A stretch of DNA of 64,000 bases from Candidatus Schekmanbacteria bacterium (GCA_016188575.1 JACPHN010000010.1:15690-79689), one strand, 5' to 3'. Positions 44,624 through 53,788 are shown, counted from the first letter of the stretch. The notes: generated by a model from the letters alone, not told the origin. Program-made: numbers and translations.

Positions 44624-47440
44624 CTACGGCCAGGGACAAAGCTGGGTCATGGTCCAGTCGCGCACAGCCGCGCAGTCTGCCGGGAGATTCGGCGCGACCT
44701 CAGCTACGACGGCCTCAGCCACGACTGCCTCGGCCTCAGCGAGGCCGCGGAGTGCGATTGCAAAGCTCGCGTCACTCTTGCACACCGCTCGGCCCTGCCA
44801 AAACACCGCCGCGTAGCCCGGCGCGGTCTGCCAGACGTGAGCGCCGCGAACCGGGTCCCCCGCGCGAAAGTGGGTGATTGCCTCCAGAAGCGCGTTCAGC
44901 CAGTGCGGACACAGCTCCTCCTCCCCTGCGAGCGCGTCCAGAGCAGCCGAAAAATCGCCGGCGAGCCGGAGTGCCAGCGCCCGCGCGCGTCCGGCTCCGG
45001 GATGAAAAGGCATCAGATTCAGGCTCTGCAGGGCTTCCGCACGGCGGCCGCACAGGGCCAACAGCGAGGCGGTGAGCACACCAAGGGTGCCACCACCTGG
45101 CAAGGCCCGCGCCTGGATCACCCGCAGCGCCTTCGGCCACTGCAGGTCGCACGCCAGCGCGCTGGCCACAAAGACCGTCCGCGGCCATCCGGTTTCCTCG
45201 CCGGGCAGGCGCTCGAACGCCGCAAGCGCGCGATCACAGCACCGGGAGCGGTGGTGGATGACGCCCGAGCACCACTGTCGCAGGTCCCCGCCGACCGGCT
45301 CGATGCACGCCAGCGCCTCGGCCACCCGCCCGCACGCCGCCAGCGCCTCCGCGACGATTCCCGCCACCTGGACATGTGCCGGCCCACCGGCGTCGCGTAG
45401 GCGCCGCTCAAGCGCAATCGCCGCGTCCAGGTTACCGGTGTGAACCCAGGATCGGCACAGCCCCACCGCCACGCTCGGGTGGCTATCGAGAGACAGTGCC
45501 TGCAGCCGGCTACAGAGCTCGGCGCCGACGGCGGTCAGCCCCGCGCGCGCGAGCGCGATCGGCAGGTCCATCCCGAAGCTCTGCAGAACCGCGACCTGGC
45601 CACCCGCGGTTGCGAAGAGTCCACCGAGCTTGCGCGCCGCTCCGGCCCGCGCGACGCGGCGTCGCGCTATGGCGTCGTCCAGGGGAAGGGCTTGCTGCTC
45701 GAGCGGCACGCACCAGGCTTCGATCGCGGCACTTGCTGTGGCTGCGAGGGCGTCGCGGGCGCTGCGATGAGCGGCCACGGCGGCGCGGGCAACTGGCGGC
45801 AGCAAACCGGCGTTGTGCAGCTCGCCCAGCACGCGCGCCAGCAACCAGCGGTGAGTGAGCCATGGCCTCCGCTGCTGAGGCGTTTCGGCGGGTACGATTT
45901 CAGGCTTTTCGCGCGCCACGGCGGCGGCCAAGCCGTCGAGCACATTCGCGATCAGCCGCTCCCAGGCCGCGATCACCGCATCGCACGCATACGCGCAAAC
46001 GTCCGCGTCGTCGATCGCCGAAGTCAGGGGGGCCTCGCTGCGCGCCGCCTCGAGCTGCGCAAGTAGCGCCGTCACGAGCGATCGCAGCTCGTCATGCGCC
46101 AACTCGGTCACGGCGTCAGCGCGAGCCCCCGCCCCACGCTCGCGCCCGGAGGGCTGGGGTCGGGGGTCATGATCGAGAGGGCCGTGCTCCTCCAACCGGC
46201 TCATGACCAGACCGGCCTCAGCCAAAGTCCCAACCAAGCTCGCGGTGACCCTCGCCGCCGTCGCGCTCAGCGGCAAGCCCGCGAAAAGAAGCCCCGGTGG
46301 CCTCCCATCGAGCAGACAAGAGCCGGGCGGCTGCTTCAGAATCCCACTCGCTTGGTTCACGAGCCGCGCGACGAGCTCGTTGGTCCGCCGCAGCAATTGC
46401 CTAACCGCCGTGCTGAAGGCGTCGAGCAGAGCTGCCGGGGGCACTCCAGACCCGGCCCAGATCCTCCCGTCGCACTCGCTCTGGTCCCCGCCTCCACGCA
46501 CTCCCGAGGATTGCTCAGGATTCCAGGCGCTGGCCGGTCGAGTAATGAACTGGTTGGTGCTTCCAGCCTCGCAGGTCGGCGGCTCCACTGCGGGGCACAT
46601 CAGCGGCACCAGCCCCCCGTCGCCATACGCCCAGATCCGGCCACCGGCGACCAGCACGCTGTGGCCTTCATGCACTGGCAAGCTGATCGGCTCCAGGGCG
46701 TCACCGGGTCCGATGTCACGTGCGAGCGCACGATCCTCGCGGTCGAACAGCACGAGGCCGCGGCCGTTCGCACCGACGATAGTGCAGTGAGGGCTGCGAG
46801 GCAGAGTGCTGACACGCCGTATCGCCGTATCCGTCACCGCGAGCGCCCCCTGCCGATCGAGCACAAACGCGCCGTGCGGTGCGGCGAACAGGTCATGCGG
46901 GAAATCGAGCTCGGGAATGGCGATGTCGTCCGGCTCGCGCATGAGAATCCGCTGCAGGGCAGCGCGACAGGCGCGCCGCGTGCTTCCCCAGTCTACCGCC
47001 GCAGTGAACCGCAGATCCGCCGCATACCGGCAGATGCGGTGATTTCCGCGGTCCAGGATGAGGATTTCCCCATGCGGAGACTGGACCACCACGGTCGGCT
47101 CGCAGAAGTTGCTGTCGCCCCGCCCATACCCACCGACTCCGCCGAGATCCGTACCATCGAGCCGAAAAACGCGAATCCGGTGGTTCCAGGAGTCGCAGAT
47201 CAGCAGGCGGTCGCCCGCGACGAGCAGACCTTTTGGATAGCGGAAGCCCGGACGCCCGTGCGGACTCCGGCCGATCTCGGCGATGATTTCCCCGTCGCGG
47301 TCGACCTTCAGCACGCAGTGCCCGAAGGTATCGGCCACGAAAACAGCGCCATCTCCGGCCGCGCACACCCCGCCGATGCGCGCGCGCTCTTCCTCAGGAA
47401 AACGGTCGCGAAACCGCATCACCAGGCCTCCCGTCGTCAT
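44624..47440 (-). CDS. NHL-repeat protein with long helical C-terminal region
   Basis: A 938-residue protein. Residues ~1-280 contain NHL/beta-propeller repeats: GVCAAGDGAVFVADTFGHCVLKVDRDG, YPKGLLVAGDRLLICDSWNHRIRVFRLDG, SPHGEILILDRGNHRICRY. The remaining ~600 residues are Ala/Leu-rich and helical, with TPR-like pairing near the C-terminus (GRRAEALQSLNLMPFHPGAGRA). No signal peptide or enzyme motif. Likely a scaffold or substrate-recognition protein in the glycan machinery. ATG 47440 overlaps the stop of the acetyltransferase gene (ATGA), so they are coupled; an ATG seven codons later is also possible. Confidence 0.75.
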   Translation of the reverse strand: MTTGGLVMRFRDRFPEEERARIGGVCAAGDGAVFVADTFGHCVLKVDRDGEIIAEIGRSPHGRPGFRYPKGLLVAGDRLLICDSWNHRIRVFRLDGTDLGGVGGYGRGDSNFCEPTVVVQSPHGEILILDRGNHRICRYAADLRFTAAVDWGSTRRACRAALQRILMREPDDIAIPELDFPHDLFAAPHGAFVLDRQGALAVTDTAIRRVSTLPRSPHCTIVGANGRGLVLFDREDRALARDIGPGDALEPISLPVHEGHSVLVAGGRIWAYGDGGLVPLMCPAVEPPTCEAGSTNQFITRPASAWNPEQSSGVRGGGDQSECDGRIWAGSGVPPAALLDAFSTAVRQLLRRTNELVARLVNQASGILKQPPGSCLLDGRPPGLLFAGLPLSATAARVTASLVGTLAEAGLVMSRLEEHGPLDHDPRPQPSGRERGAGARADAVTELAHDELRSLVTALLAQLEAARSEAPLTSAIDDADVCAYACDAVIAAWERLIANVLDGLAAAVAREKPEIVPAETPQQRRPWLTHRWLLARVLGELHNAGLLPPVARAAVAAHRSARDALAATASAAIEAWCVPLEQQALPLDDAIARRRVARAGAARKLGGLFATAGGQVAVLQSFGMDLPIALARAGLTAVGAELCSRLQALSLDSHPSVAVGLCRSWVHTGNLDAAIALERRLRDAGGPAHVQVAGIVAEALAACGRVAEALACIEPVGGDLRQWCSGVIHHRSRCCDRALAAFERLPGEETGWPRTVFVASALACDLQWPKALRVIQARALPGGGTLGVLTASLLALCGRRAEALQSLNLMPFHPGAGRARALALRLAGDFSAALDALAGEEELCPHWLNALLEAITHFRAGDPVRGAHVWQTAPGYAAVFWQGRAVCKSDASFAIALRGLAEAEAVVAEAVVAEVAPNLPADCAAVRDWTMTQLCPWP

Positions 47441-48198
47441 CGCCCCGCGCGCGGGCGGGGCTGGGAGGGGGGTATTCCCGCGCCGACCGGCCGGATTGCT
47501 TTCGCGGGGCAGCCGTAGGCGACCGTGTCCGGCGGAATGTCGGTGAGGACAATGGCCCCGGCGCCTACCAGCGCCCCGGCGCCTACCGAGGTCCCCTCGC
47601 GCACAACCGCGCCCGCTCCCACGAACGCACCGGCGCCGACGTGGGCCGCGCCGAGGACCACCGCCGCTGGTGCGAGGTGAGCGAACGGCTCCACGACCGC
47701 ATCGTGCTCGACAATTGCGCCCGTATTCACGATCACGTGGGCGCTCACGACGGCGCGCGGATTGATAATTGCGTTTGCGCCCACGGTAGTGCCCTCTCCC
47801 AGCCGAGCGGTCGCAGCCACGACGGCACGCGGGTGCACGGCTTGCACGACGATGTAGCCCGCGAGCGCGGCCCGCTCGACGAGGAGCCGTCGTCCCTCCT
47901 GAGAGCCGATGCCGCCGACGCCCACGAAGGCGTGCGCCACGCCGTGCTCTCGAAGGGCCGCGAGCCGATCGTCGCCACCCAGGATGGTGACTCCCTCCAG
48001 CGCCTCTCCCCAGCGCCGGGGATCGCGGTCGAGCAGCGCCACGACCTCAAATCGACCGTCTTGCCTCAAGATGTCGATGACCACGCATGCGTGGCCGCCG
48101 GCGCCGAGGCCGATGATCGGGATTCGCTCGCCGCAAGTAAGTGGAGGGCTCCCAGGTCGTTCGCCTGGCAACGTGGATGCGATCACGGCTCTATCCAC
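47437..48198 (-). CDS. NeuD/PglD-family sugar O/N-acyltransferase
   Basis: A 253-residue protein (GTG start). IPIIGLGAGGHACVVIDIL (26-44) is the N-terminal Rossmann-like loop of NeuD/PglD proteins, followed by FEVVALLDRDPRRWG. The C-terminal half is a left-handed beta-helix with hexapeptide repeats (LGEGTTVGANAIINPRAVVSAHVIVNTGAIVEHDAVV) and the His of the catalytic VEHDA region. A LegH-type N-acetylation of the 4-amino sugar is a plausible role. The last ~15 residues (GAGIPPSQPRPRAGR) come from a REP-like palindrome (copy D). A second member lies at 53793-54491. Confidence 0.85.
   Translation of the reverse strand: MDRAVIASTLPGERPGSPPLTCGERIPIIGLGAGGHACVVIDILRQDGRFEVVALLDRDPRRWGEALEGVTILGGDDRLAALREHGVAHAFVGVGGIGSQEGRRLLVERAALAGYIVVQAVHPRAVVAATARLGEGTTVGANAIINPRAVVSAHVIVNTGAIVEHDAVVEPFAHLAPAAVVLGAAHVGAGAFVGAGAVVREGTSVGAGALVGAGAIVLTDIPPDTVAYGCPAKAIRPVGAGIPPSQPRPRAGR
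47441..47478 (+). repeat. GC-rich REP-like palindrome, copy D
   Basis: CGCCCCGCGCGCGGGCGGGG followed by CTGGGAGGGGGG, matching the stem plus G-rich box of the other copies, though on the strand opposite the genes. It encodes the C-terminal tail of the acyltransferase and directly abuts the NHL start codon. Confidence 0.65.
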
Positions 48199-48658
48199 AC
48201 CGCAGCCTGCTTGCGGCGGGAGGTGAGGGGGTCTTCGCGAGGCGCGTCGGCAAGAAGTCGCGGCCGCCTATGGGGGCGATTCGAGGGGCTGAGTGGTAGC
48301 TCAGTGTAGCCCGGCCGGACCCGAAACGGGGAAAAGTTGGTGCGCACTCGAACCTTCCAACGTCGTACCCCACTCCAGGAGGTAGTCTCCGAATCTGTGA
48401 TTGATATCGCGCAGCAAGTGGTTCGGTCATGTACACTTTAGTGTAGAAATCGAAGTAGCGCGTTTCAATACTTCACGCGGCAGCGGCCTGCCTTTTCAGA
48501 TCTGATCGAATACTTGATACTAGCGCCCTTTCGCGGGCGCCGCGAGCGCGAATGTCCAGGAATCGCTGGTATGAGCGCCGCATTCGTGCAACACTGAGCT
48601 CAGGACTCAGGAGCTGCCCCCAACTCGGAGAGGGGGCGAACAGATACGAGTACTGCGC
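48199..48658. promoter_or_regulatory. Divergent gene-free region with repeat and inverted repeat
   Basis: 460 bp between the acyltransferase gene (-) and the glycosyltransferase gene (+). The first 45 bp include a decayed repeat copy (GCTTGCGGCGGGAGGTGAGGGGGTC, about 48209-48234). A small inverted repeat TACACT-TT-AGTGTA occurs at 48432-48445 in an AT-richer patch, a possible regulator site. Promoters for both directions are expected here; exact boxes were not resolved. Confidence 0.45.
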
Positions 48659-50308
48659 GTGACCCCGACGCTCGCGTTCAGATGGTGTCGCGAGCTGATG
48701 CAATTGTTCGATGAGCTGGACAATTGCGCAGCCCACGAGTATATCCGCGCTTGCGCGGCAGTGACTCCGCCTGGGTCGCCCCTGGGAATAGCGCCCGCGA
48801 ATGACCTTACCGCGGCCTTTCTTGCGGCGTGTCATGCTGCCGATGGCAATCTCGCGAAGCGCTTCGTCATCATGGACCGCAATCCGCGGCCCGGCTCGCC
48901 GATTTGCTCTCGCTCGTACGAGGAAGCACAGCATCTGTCGCTATCGCGTGTGTTCATTCTCTCGCCGCGCCATGGCCCAGAGATCCGCGACGAGCTCCTG
49001 TCGCGCGGCATAGGGTCTGATCTTGTACACCTCGTTCCCATGGTACTGGCGACAACCGTGCGCGCCGACCTCGACTCCGTCATCAAGGTCGCGCGTTTTT
49101 TCGCAAAGGCGCACGCTTCCGACGTCGTTCAAGGGGGCGTGCCGGTACTTCGCCGCAAGCTGAAGGTGCTCCGGACTCTGGCTCCTGCCGTTTCGCTTGC
49201 GGTGCTGGCGTGGCTCGCCCGCCCGCTGCTGGTCATTCGCCTGGTGTCGTTCTATAGCTCGCGTATCGGCCACTTCGCGGACAACACGGACATCCACTTC
49301 TGCGAGCGCATGGCGGGCCTCGTACCGAGAAACGTAATCGAGCGTTACGTGTACGACGAAACCGTGGCGAACGAGCAGCTCGCCCGCATGTGGAACCGCT
49401 CCCTGTGCGTTCCGCGCGACTCGGCGACGTACCGGCGCGTCTTTCAACTCATTCCGGAGCCGCACCGGCACTTTTCCCGGATGGAGAAGGCGCTCGACAC
49501 CAAGGGCGTTCGCCAGTGCTTCGGCCCGTTCCTCTCGTTCACGCGCAGTGAGCGGGAGACGGCGGCGCGGAGTCTGAAGGATCTTGGACTCGAGGCGGAC
49601 GTTCCGTTTGTCACGTTCCACTCGCGCGATCCGGCGTATCTGCGCAGCGCGTTTCCAGGCGGTGACTGGGAGTATCATAGCTATCGCGATGCGTCTATCG
49701 AGAGCTACCTCCCCGCGGCGCAGCGGCTGGTGGCACTGGGATATACATGCGTCCGCGTCGGCAGTTGCGTCGAACGGCCCCTGCCGACGAGGGCCCCAAG
49801 GATAATCGACTACGCGCTACACGAGTTGCGCAGTGACCTCCTCGATGTGTTTCTGCTCGCGCACTGCGCCTTCCACCTCGGCTGCGGAGCGGGTATCGAC
49901 TGCGTCGCGCGCCTCTTCCGTCGGCCGGTCGCCTTCGCCAACGTGCTGCCACTCGGTGGGTTTCCCTTCGGGTTCGAGACGGAGCTGTTCATCCCGAAGC
50001 GCCTTTGGAGCCGAGATCAACGCCGTTTCTTGCGTTTTCACGAGATGCTGGATCCCGGGTTGGCGCACGCCATGTTCGCGCACGATTATGCCGCCGCCGG
50101 GGTCGAACCCGTGGAAAACACCGCTGACGAGATCGAGGCGCTCGCGATGGAAATGCACGAACGCGTCGACGGCACCTGGGTGCCGGCGCCCGGGGACGAG
50201 CCGCTCCTAGACTCCTTTTACCGAATCGTCAAGGAGTGCTGCGGCGTGCCCAGGAATCCGAGCCGAATTTGTGCCGCGTTTCTGAGGAGGCACGCGGACC
50301 TCCTCTGA
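48659..50308 (+). CDS. TIGR04372-type glycosyltransferase with N-terminal APAND domain
   Basis: A 549-residue protein from GTG 48659. Residues 42-128 (LGIAPANDLTAAFLAACH ... SRGIGSDLVHLVP) are a Rossmann-like domain shared with residues 288-373 of the protein at 36272. After a hydrophobic stretch (~165-190) comes the TIGR04372 core: SSRIGHFADNTDIHF, FVTFHSRDPAYLRSAFPGGDWEYHSYRDASIESYLPAAQRLVALGYTCVRVGS, IIDYALHELRSDLLDVFLLAHCAFHLGCGAGIDCVARLFRRPVAF. The core is homologous to the protein at 32895 but their N-termini differ. Donor and acceptor unknown. Confidence 0.83.
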   Translation: MTPTLAFRWCRELMQLFDELDNCAAHEYIRACAAVTPPGSPLGIAPANDLTAAFLAACHAADGNLAKRFVIMDRNPRPGSPICSRSYEEAQHLSLSRVFILSPRHGPEIRDELLSRGIGSDLVHLVPMVLATTVRADLDSVIKVARFFAKAHASDVVQGGVPVLRRKLKVLRTLAPAVSLAVLAWLARPLLVIRLVSFYSSRIGHFADNTDIHFCERMAGLVPRNVIERYVYDETVANEQLARMWNRSLCVPRDSATYRRVFQLIPEPHRHFSRMEKALDTKGVRQCFGPFLSFTRSERETAARSLKDLGLEADVPFVTFHSRDPAYLRSAFPGGDWEYHSYRDASIESYLPAAQRLVALGYTCVRVGSCVERPLPTRAPRIIDYALHELRSDLLDVFLLAHCAFHLGCGAGIDCVARLFRRPVAFANVLPLGGFPFGFETELFIPKRLWSRDQRRFLRFHEMLDPGLAHAMFAHDYAAAGVEPVENTADEIEALAMEMHERVDGTWVPAPGDEPLLDSFYRIVKECCGVPRNPSRICAAFLRRHADLL

Positions 50309-50584
50309 ATTCGCGCTACCCATACTTCGCCTTCAACAGGTCCCGGGCAGACACGGATAGTGCGGGTCGGATGCCCGAATGGGCAGTGGACCAGGCCGTG
50401 CTCATCCTCTCCGTAGAGCGCAGGTTGCTCGAGTTGGTGACTGGCGGCGAGATCGCGGGAACGATCCATACCTGTATTGGCCAGGTGTGGACTGGGATCG
50501 CGGTCGCCTCTGCGAATTGCAATCGACCGCCGATTCCCGCCGACCTGGAGGCTTCTTTCGGGGTTGCCCTTGGGGATGGGGATC
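50309..50584. other. Short convergent gap
   Basis: 276 bp between the stops of the glycosyltransferase (+) and the NeuC-like gene (-). Nothing recognisable beyond a GC-rich, weakly palindromic sequence; a bidirectional terminator may be here but was not resolved. Confidence 0.35.
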
Positions 50585-51805
50585 TCATGCCAGATCGAAA
50601 AACCCCTTGAGCAAGATTCCATCGAGATCCGCCTCACACAGGATCCGGGCGATCCGTGCGCTGGCCGTGCCGTCACCATAGAGGCTCGGGCACCTGCGGG
50701 CGAGCGCGGAAAATTCGGGTGTCAGCGCTTGCTGAATGGCCGCGACGATGGCCTCTTCCGCGTCGGCCGCGTGCACGACGCTATCGGCGGCCACCCGCCC
50801 CTGCTGCCGCGTCCCGACGTCCACCGTTGGCGTGCCCAAAAACGGCGCCTCGATTATGCCGCTGGACGAGTTACCGACCACCACGTCGGCATGCCTGATC
50901 GCCGACAGGTAGCGCAACGCTCCCAGCGACGCGTGCACGCGCACGCGCTCGGGTCGCGCCTCGGCGTAGGCTTGCAAACAGCGGGCGATGGCGCGGCCAG
51001 CAGTGTCGCAGTTCGGCATCGTCATCACGACCGTGGCCTGCGGGAAGGCATCGAGTGCGGCGAGCAGGCGAGTGACGGCGGGCTCCGGACTTTCACGTTC
51101 CAGGGTAACCGGGTGGTAGGTGACCAGCAATGTCGGATGCTCGAGGCGAAGCCCGATCTCTTCCTCGAGGCGTTCTCTGCTCAGCAGCTCGAGCGCACGA
51201 ATGGTGTCCAGTCCCGGAGCGCCGACGGTATAGACGCGATCAGGCCGCTCGCCGAGCTGTACCACGCGGCGCCGATACACCTCGTTGGCGGTGAAGTGCA
51301 GGTGGGCCATCTTGGTGATGGCGTGGCGAATCGCATCGTCGATGACGCCGTGCGTCGCCTCCCCACCGTGGATGTGCGCGATCGGAATTCGCAGCAGCAT
51401 CGCCACCTGCGCAGCCGCGAGCATTTCGAAGCGATCACCCAGGACAACCAGAACGTCCGGCCGCAGCTCGCCGAGCGCGTCCGCGAATCCCAGCACCCCG
51501 AGGCCGAGCGACTTCGCGGCACCCACGTCGGAATCGGACGACAGCAACATTTCGATCCGGCGGTCGAGCGCGAATCGGTCTTCTTCGATCGCCCGCACCG
51601 TGGCGCCAAACTCGGGAGAGAGGTGCATGCCGGTGGCGATGAGCTGCAGCGTCACCCCGTCGGTGCTCCGCAAGCACCGGAGCAACTCGCGTAGCAGGCC
51701 GTAGTCCGCCCTGCCGCCAGTAACGACGCAGATCCTGCGCCGCGCCCGCGGACTACCTCCCGCCCTTCCCCGCGGCGAGCCCTGCTGGGCCGACTCAGCC
51801 GCCAT
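50585..51805 (-). CDS. neuC: NeuC/LegG-like hydrolysing UDP-sugar 2-epimerase
   Basis: A 406-residue protein from ATG 51805 (GTG 51820 possible). RRICVVTGGRADYGLLRELLRCL, LVVLGDRFEMLAAAQVAMLLRIPIAHIHGGEATHGVIDDAIRHAITKMAHLHFTANE, TYHPVTLE and VVGNSSSGIIEAPFLGTPTVDVGTRQQGR are the NeuC signatures. The enzyme inverts C2 and removes the nucleotide, delivering the six-carbon precursor to NeuB. In the legionaminic route this is LegG, acting on the 2,4-diamino-trideoxy nucleotide. Overlaps the pyruvate-kinase-like gene by 11 bp. The first ~25 residues are Ala/Gly/Arg-rich and may be untranslated extension. Confidence 0.87.
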   Translation of the reverse strand: MAAESAQQGSPRGRAGGSPRARRRICVVTGGRADYGLLRELLRCLRSTDGVTLQLIATGMHLSPEFGATVRAIEEDRFALDRRIEMLLSSDSDVGAAKSLGLGVLGFADALGELRPDVLVVLGDRFEMLAAAQVAMLLRIPIAHIHGGEATHGVIDDAIRHAITKMAHLHFTANEVYRRRVVQLGERPDRVYTVGAPGLDTIRALELLSRERLEEEIGLRLEHPTLLVTYHPVTLERESPEPAVTRLLAALDAFPQATVVMTMPNCDTAGRAIARCLQAYAEARPERVRVHASLGALRYLSAIRHADVVVGNSSSGIIEAPFLGTPTVDVGTRQQGRVAADSVVHAADAEEAIVAAIQQALTPEFSALARRCPSLYGDGTASARIARILCEADLDGILLKGFFDLA

Positions 51806-52841
51806 CTCGAGCCTCGTCACAAAACGCCGCCACGAGCTCGTCGACTTCGCCGCCGTCGCGCCACCGCTCGTGGAGGCGAATCAGGCGGCGCGCGACACTC
51901 ACCACCAGAGCCGGGTCGACGCCGATCGCCGTTTCGGCCGCGAAAAAGACGCCGCTGGCCCCCATGACCAGAGTGGCCACGAAGTCGTTGAGCTCCGCTA
52001 CCGACGGATAGCGCCGTGCGGCCATCGTCCCGAGCACATCCGTGGAAACGAAGGCCGGCACCCCCATGCGCACGGCGTGCCTGATGACGTGACGCTGCAG
52101 AAACGGTAGCGCAAGCGCTCCGTGCTCCTTGGACAGGTCGCCGCGATCGATCAACACCGCGTCCGCCGCCGCGAGGATCTCCGGCAGCGCGGCCAGCGCC
52201 GGGCGATTCTCGATCTTCGCAATCACGGTGGCGCCCGCCGGCAGCAGCTCCCGGGCGACGGCGACATCGGCCGCCGATCTCACAAAGGAAAGCGCGAACC
52301 AGCGCACCCCGAGGTCGCGCGCCAGCGCCACGGCATTGCGGTCCTTCTCGGTCAAGATGGGCAACGACAGCTCGCGAGCAAGTGTGACCCCTTTGTTGCT
52401 ACCGATCCGGCCGGGCTGAACGACTGCGGCGCGCGCCCAATCGGCGTGCGTCTCTGTGATCTCGAGCGTCGCGAGATCGAAGTCCACCTTCAGCAGGTCG
52501 CCGACCACCAGCCGCGCGGTGACCCCGTGCGGAATCAGGGCCAGTCGGGATTCATCACCGGCGCCATGCCCGTCGCGGAGAGTCACGCTCTGCTTACCGC
52601 GCAGCACCACCCCCCCGTTGGCCACGGCCCCACACCGGATCTGCGGCCCCTCTGTGTCGAGAATCACCGGCAGCTCGGTTCGCGAGGCCAGCACGCCTAT
52701 CGCGTGCTCACACTGTTCCAGCGTGAGGTGTGAGAGGTTCAGGCGAAAGCCCGACACGCCCGCGGCGACCAGACTGTCGATTCCCGTATCAGAAAGCGAT
52801 GCGGGTCCGATCGTCGCGTAGATTTGGGCCGGCGATGTCAT
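51795..52841 (-). CDS. Pyruvate-kinase-like protein without the C-terminal domain
   Basis: A 348-residue protein. YATIGPASLSDTGIDSLVAAGVSGFRLNLSH (8-38), LDTEGPQIR, SNKGVTLARELSLPILTEKD, FALSFVRSAADVAVARELL, VIAKIENRPALAALPEIL, DRGDLSKE and STDVLGTMAARRYPSVAELND are recognisable pyruvate-kinase segments including the K+ site, the catalytic Lys in AKIEN and the Mg-binding E/D. The ~110-residue C-terminal regulatory domain of normal pyruvate kinases is missing. Coupled to NeuC and to the next gene (ATGA at 52838-52841). It binds phosphoenolpyruvate by family; since NeuB also uses phosphoenolpyruvate, a role in the glycan pathway is plausible but unproven. Confidence 0.82.
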   Translation of the reverse strand: MTSPAQIYATIGPASLSDTGIDSLVAAGVSGFRLNLSHLTLEQCEHAIGVLASRTELPVILDTEGPQIRCGAVANGGVVLRGKQSVTLRDGHGAGDESRLALIPHGVTARLVVGDLLKVDFDLATLEITETHADWARAAVVQPGRIGSNKGVTLARELSLPILTEKDRNAVALARDLGVRWFALSFVRSAADVAVARELLPAGATVIAKIENRPALAALPEILAAADAVLIDRGDLSKEHGALALPFLQRHVIRHAVRMGVPAFVSTDVLGTMAARRYPSVAELNDFVATLVMGASGVFFAAETAIGVDPALVVSVARRLIRLHERWRDGGEVDELVAAFCDEARDGG

Positions 52842-53788
52842 GCCCCTGTGCTCCCGCGCGCCGCGCGAAAGCTCGCGAGCCGCGCGTCCAGCGGCGCGCG
52901 GAAGTGACATCTGTCCGCGAGAAGCCGCCGCGGCGGAACGCTGCGAGCGAGGCGACCAGCGGGAGTCGCCGCCACATCTTTCTCTGCCATGAACCTATCT
53001 AGCAAGGGGCTTCTACGAAAAGACTGCATAATTGTGTCTATTTCGATGTCTCTCGTATAAATGAAGAATCCCTCTACAGACGTGTCGTCTCTCTCCCGTC
53101 CGAACAAATAATAAAGATTCCCGCATAGATTGTTGACAAGTTCCGGGATTCCGAAAAACGTTTGCGCTTTGCCAACGTCGTTTACGATATCAAATGACAC
53201 TGTTCTTGACAACAGCAGATTTGCGTATCCGATTCGAGACATGTTTAAGAATCTGGCGAGCTCTGATGACTCCGATGTCATGTACGATGACACTGCCCGG
53301 TCGTATAGAACATCAATACCACCGGCGTCTTCTACGTCATTCACGTATTTTATGCTTGAACCCTTGTGTATATACTTGCCCACGCTCCTTAGAAATCCCG
53401 ATCTCTCAATGCCATAGAATGATATGTCTGGTGTCGGATCTCTATTATTCTCGAGAGACGCCATCATCCGTATTCCATCTATGATCTCGAATACTGTCGA
53501 ACCGAGCTCCAAGTACCGCAGGCGAAAATCAAATATGCGAAAAATCTCGTACAAGAAGAGGATTTTCTCTTTCCTCTGTATGTCTTCGAGCCTCACGTCG
53601 GAGCGACCCGTCAACTCGCAAAAGCTGATGAGCTGCTTCAAGTACAGGGCCAGAGCGAAATGGTCATACGCGTCCTGTCCTGTGAGGCGCTGATGAATGA
53701 GCTCCTCCCCATTAGTCCGGTTTTTCGCTCCGAGCACGCAATACGTTTCCCAATCGGCGGCCTCGGACCCCTGATAGGCGTCTGACAT
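52838..53788 (-). CDS. Hypothetical low-GC protein in the NeuC operon
   Basis: A 316-residue protein. The 5' three quarters are strongly AT-rich, while the last ~45 codons are GC-rich and encode an Arg/Ala-rich tail (AATPAGRLARSVPPRRLLADR...), so its 3' end looks like read-through into older DNA. FRLRYLELGSTVFEIIDGIRMM and DISFYGIERSGFLRSVGKYI hint at a methyltransferase-like Rossmann fold (E-L-G-S), with DVLYDRAVSSYM and SRTVSFDIVND later. I do not recognise a family with confidence. It is coupled to the pyruvate-kinase-like gene and 4 bp from the acyltransferase. Confidence 0.55.
   Translation of the reverse strand: MSDAYQGSEAADWETYCVLGAKNRTNGEELIHQRLTGQDAYDHFALALYLKQLISFCELTGRSDVRLEDIQRKEKILFLYEIFRIFDFRLRYLELGSTVFEIIDGIRMMASLENNRDPTPDISFYGIERSGFLRSVGKYIHKGSSIKYVNDVEDAGGIDVLYDRAVSSYMTSESSELARFLNMSRIGYANLLLSRTVSFDIVNDVGKAQTFFGIPELVNNLCGNLYYLFGRERDDTSVEGFFIYTRDIEIDTIMQSFRRSPLLDRFMAEKDVAATPAGRLARSVPPRRLLADRCHFRAPLDARLASFRAARGSTGA

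Noticed and set aside
46094-47518. 474-residue plus-strand frame opposite the NHL gene
   Set aside because: Low-complexity Arg/Pro/His composition; the minus strand has clear NHL repeats.
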